Assembly: GCA_947500775.1 (NCBI GenBank)
Contig: CANMTD010000001.1
Coordinates: 310,001-374,000, forward strand
Length of the DNA stretch: 64,000 nucleotides
Reading direction: 5' to 3'
Origin: an uncultured Paracoccaceae bacterium
Lineage (GTDB): Bacteria > Pseudomonadota > Alphaproteobacteria > Rhodobacterales > Rhodobacteraceae
Both the position numbers and the translations under genes were made by a program. The notes below the pieces were generated by a model. That model did no database searches, was not told the origin of the DNA, and was given only the letters and a program-made list of their open reading frames with translations. Below are positions 63,207 through 64,000 of the stretch, in pieces; the stretch's first letter is position 1; each line of letters opens with the position of its first letter.

Positions 63207-63572
63207 ATGCGTATTAGGTGCCTACATCATGTGCAATTGGCGATGCCCGAAGGGGCCGAAGATGCGGCGCGGGGTTTTTATGCCGATGTGCTTGGCCTGA
63301 CCGAGGTCACAAAGCCGCCCAAGCTGGCCGCAAAGGGCGGCGCGTGGTTCGCAGCCGGCGAGCTGAAGCTGCATCTGGGGGTGGAAAAAGACTTTCGCCC
63401 CGCCCGAAAGGCGCATCCCGCGATTGAGGTAGAGGACCTTTCCACACTTGCCCAACGCGTGTCAGAGGCGGGTTTCGATGTGCATTGGGATGACGACCTG
63501 CCGGGGTTTGCCCGCTTTTACGCGGCGGACCCCTTTGGCAATCGCCTGGAATTTCTGGAACCGGTCGGTTAG
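63207..63572 (+). CDS. VOC family protein (glyoxalase-like)
   Basis: 121-residue single-module-pair VOC protein. CLHHVQLAMPEGAEDAARGFYADVLGL provides the first metal His, LKLHLGVE a second, and FYAADPFGNRLEFLEP the terminal Glu. The start at 63207 has AAGGGAAG upstream; the ORF upstream is longer but has no good site. It is a metal-dependent isomerase or dioxygenase-like protein of unknown substrate. It is divergent from xdhA and followed 40 bases later by dnaE. Confidence 0.82.
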   Translation: MRIRCLHHVQLAMPEGAEDAARGFYADVLGLTEVTKPPKLAAKGGAWFAAGELKLHLGVEKDFRPARKAHPAIEVEDLSTLAQRVSEAGFDVHWDDDLPGFARFYAADPFGNRLEFLEPVG

Positions 63573-63612
63573 CGCTTTCCCTTGCCCGGACGCCTGAGAT
63601 AGCCTGTCGCGT

Positions 63613-64000
63613 ATGAGCAATGCACCGCGATTCATCCACCTTCGGCTTCACAGTGAATATTCCCTTCTGGAAGGGGCGATCCGGGTCAAGAAACTGCCCG
63701 GCATGTGCGTCGATGCGGGCATGCCCGCGGTCGCGCTGACCGATACCAACAATATGTTCGCGGCGTTGGAGTTTTCCGTGGGCGCCGCTGGCGCCGGGGT
63801 GCAGCCGATTGTCGGGTGCCAGGTCGATCTGGCCAGCGAAACCTCGGCCCCCGGCGACACCGCAGCCCCGCCCGCGCCCCTTGTTCTGCTGGCGCAGAAC
63901 GAACAGGGGTACGAAAACCTGATGAAGCTGAATTCGTGCCTTTATCTGGATAAGGGCGGCGCGCTGCCGCAGGTGACGCTGGATGAATTCGCGCAATACA
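63613..64000 (+). CDS. dnaE: DNA polymerase III alpha subunit (dnaE), N-terminal part
   Basis: The first 129 codons are in the window; the gene runs off the right edge. FIHLRLHSEYSLLEGAIRVKKL and AVALTDTNNMFAALEFSVGAAGAGVQPIVGCQVDL form the start of the PHP domain of DNA polymerase III alpha. The ATG (MSNAPRF) fits the usual DnaE start. No stop codon is reached. The ImuC/DnaE2 paralogue starts similarly, but the short spacing to LHSEYSLLEG favours the replicative DnaE1. Confidence 0.88.
   Translation, partial: MSNAPRFIHLRLHSEYSLLEGAIRVKKLPGMCVDAGMPAVALTDTNNMFAALEFSVGAAGAGVQPIVGCQVDLASETSAPGDTAAPPAPLVLLAQNEQGYENLMKLNSCLYLDKGGALPQVTLDEFAQY

Noticed and set aside
1-64000. tRNA, rRNA, insertion sequences, prophage genes or CRISPR repeats
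   Set aside because: No transposase, integrase, phage structural gene, tandem spacer array or cloverleaf-like sequence was seen on reading both strands.

Overview
The window looks like chromosomal DNA of an alphaproteobacterium of the Rhodobacteraceae (Roseobacter group). It is GC-rich and densely packed, with many 1-4 base start/stop overlaps. Its gene content is typical of that family: divergent crotonyl-CoA carboxylase/reductase (ccr) and ethylmalonyl-CoA mutase (ecm), a group II RpoH sigma factor, COQ9 beside rpsU, a CGNR-type regulator, a Hint-domain protein and a dimethylglycine-dehydrogenase-like flavoprotein. I saw no insertion sequence, prophage, CRISPR array, tRNA or rRNA. It reads as native core plus metabolic accessory genes.

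Layout. 1-2.3 kb: peptide-binding protein (partial), an M19 dipeptidase and a divergent LysR regulator. 2.3-4.4 kb: rpsU, COQ9 and a quinone-oxidoreductase-like enzyme. 4.4-8.0 kb: ecm and ccr, two signature enzymes of the ethylmalonyl-CoA pathway, read outward from a 329 bp control region. 8.1-10.7 kb: a 63-residue protein, a RecD-like helicase and an SDR. 10.7-12.4 kb: a TauE/SafE exporter with a TIGR02186 membrane-anchored partner. 12.4-17.1 kb: BMP-type (nucleoside-like) ABC importer 1. 17.2-18.9 kb: nfu-tsaB-rimI, with a palindrome in the nfu promoter that looks like an Irr box. 18.9-22.5 kb: azoreductase with divergent CGNR regulator, universal stress protein, ilvE, a probable small RNA or attenuator, and a VOC protein. 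22.6-29.9 kb: trpS, a catalytically dead rhomboid, murJ, glnD and an LppC-like lipoprotein. 30.0-35.5 kb: rsmI-yraN-gshB-esterase, yifB and a glutathione transferase. 35.7-37.5 kb: rpoHII behind an apparent ECF-type promoter, with a ChaN-like protein. 37.5-42.3 kb: coaBC-dut-membrane-anchored ThiF/MoeB protein, then an M3 peptidase. 42.3-47.8 kb: CDF efflux protein, SH3 protein, 2-hydroxyacid dehydrogenase and two tandem GT-C-like membrane proteins. 47.9-53.6 kb: DMGDH-like enzyme, Hint protein, AhpD-like protein, DAO flavoprotein and aldo/keto reductase. 53.7-63.0 kb: one long minus-strand operon, xdhA-xdhB-xdhC followed by BMP-type ABC importer 2. 63.2-64.0 kb: a VOC protein and the start of dnaE.

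Main themes are carbon assimilation from C2/C4-CoA units, uptake and oxidation of purines (xanthine dehydrogenase coupled to an importer), methylated-amine and amino-acid oxidation, glutathione and stress responses, and housekeeping. The points most worth a second look are the inverted TTGCAAAG motifs between ecm and ccr, the Irr-like box at nfu, the ECF-type promoter at rpoHII, the terminator-ended minus-strand RNA before ilvE, the membrane-anchored E1-like protein, the dead rhomboid and the duplicated GT-C pair. All gene functions here are inferred from sequence recognition without database searches.
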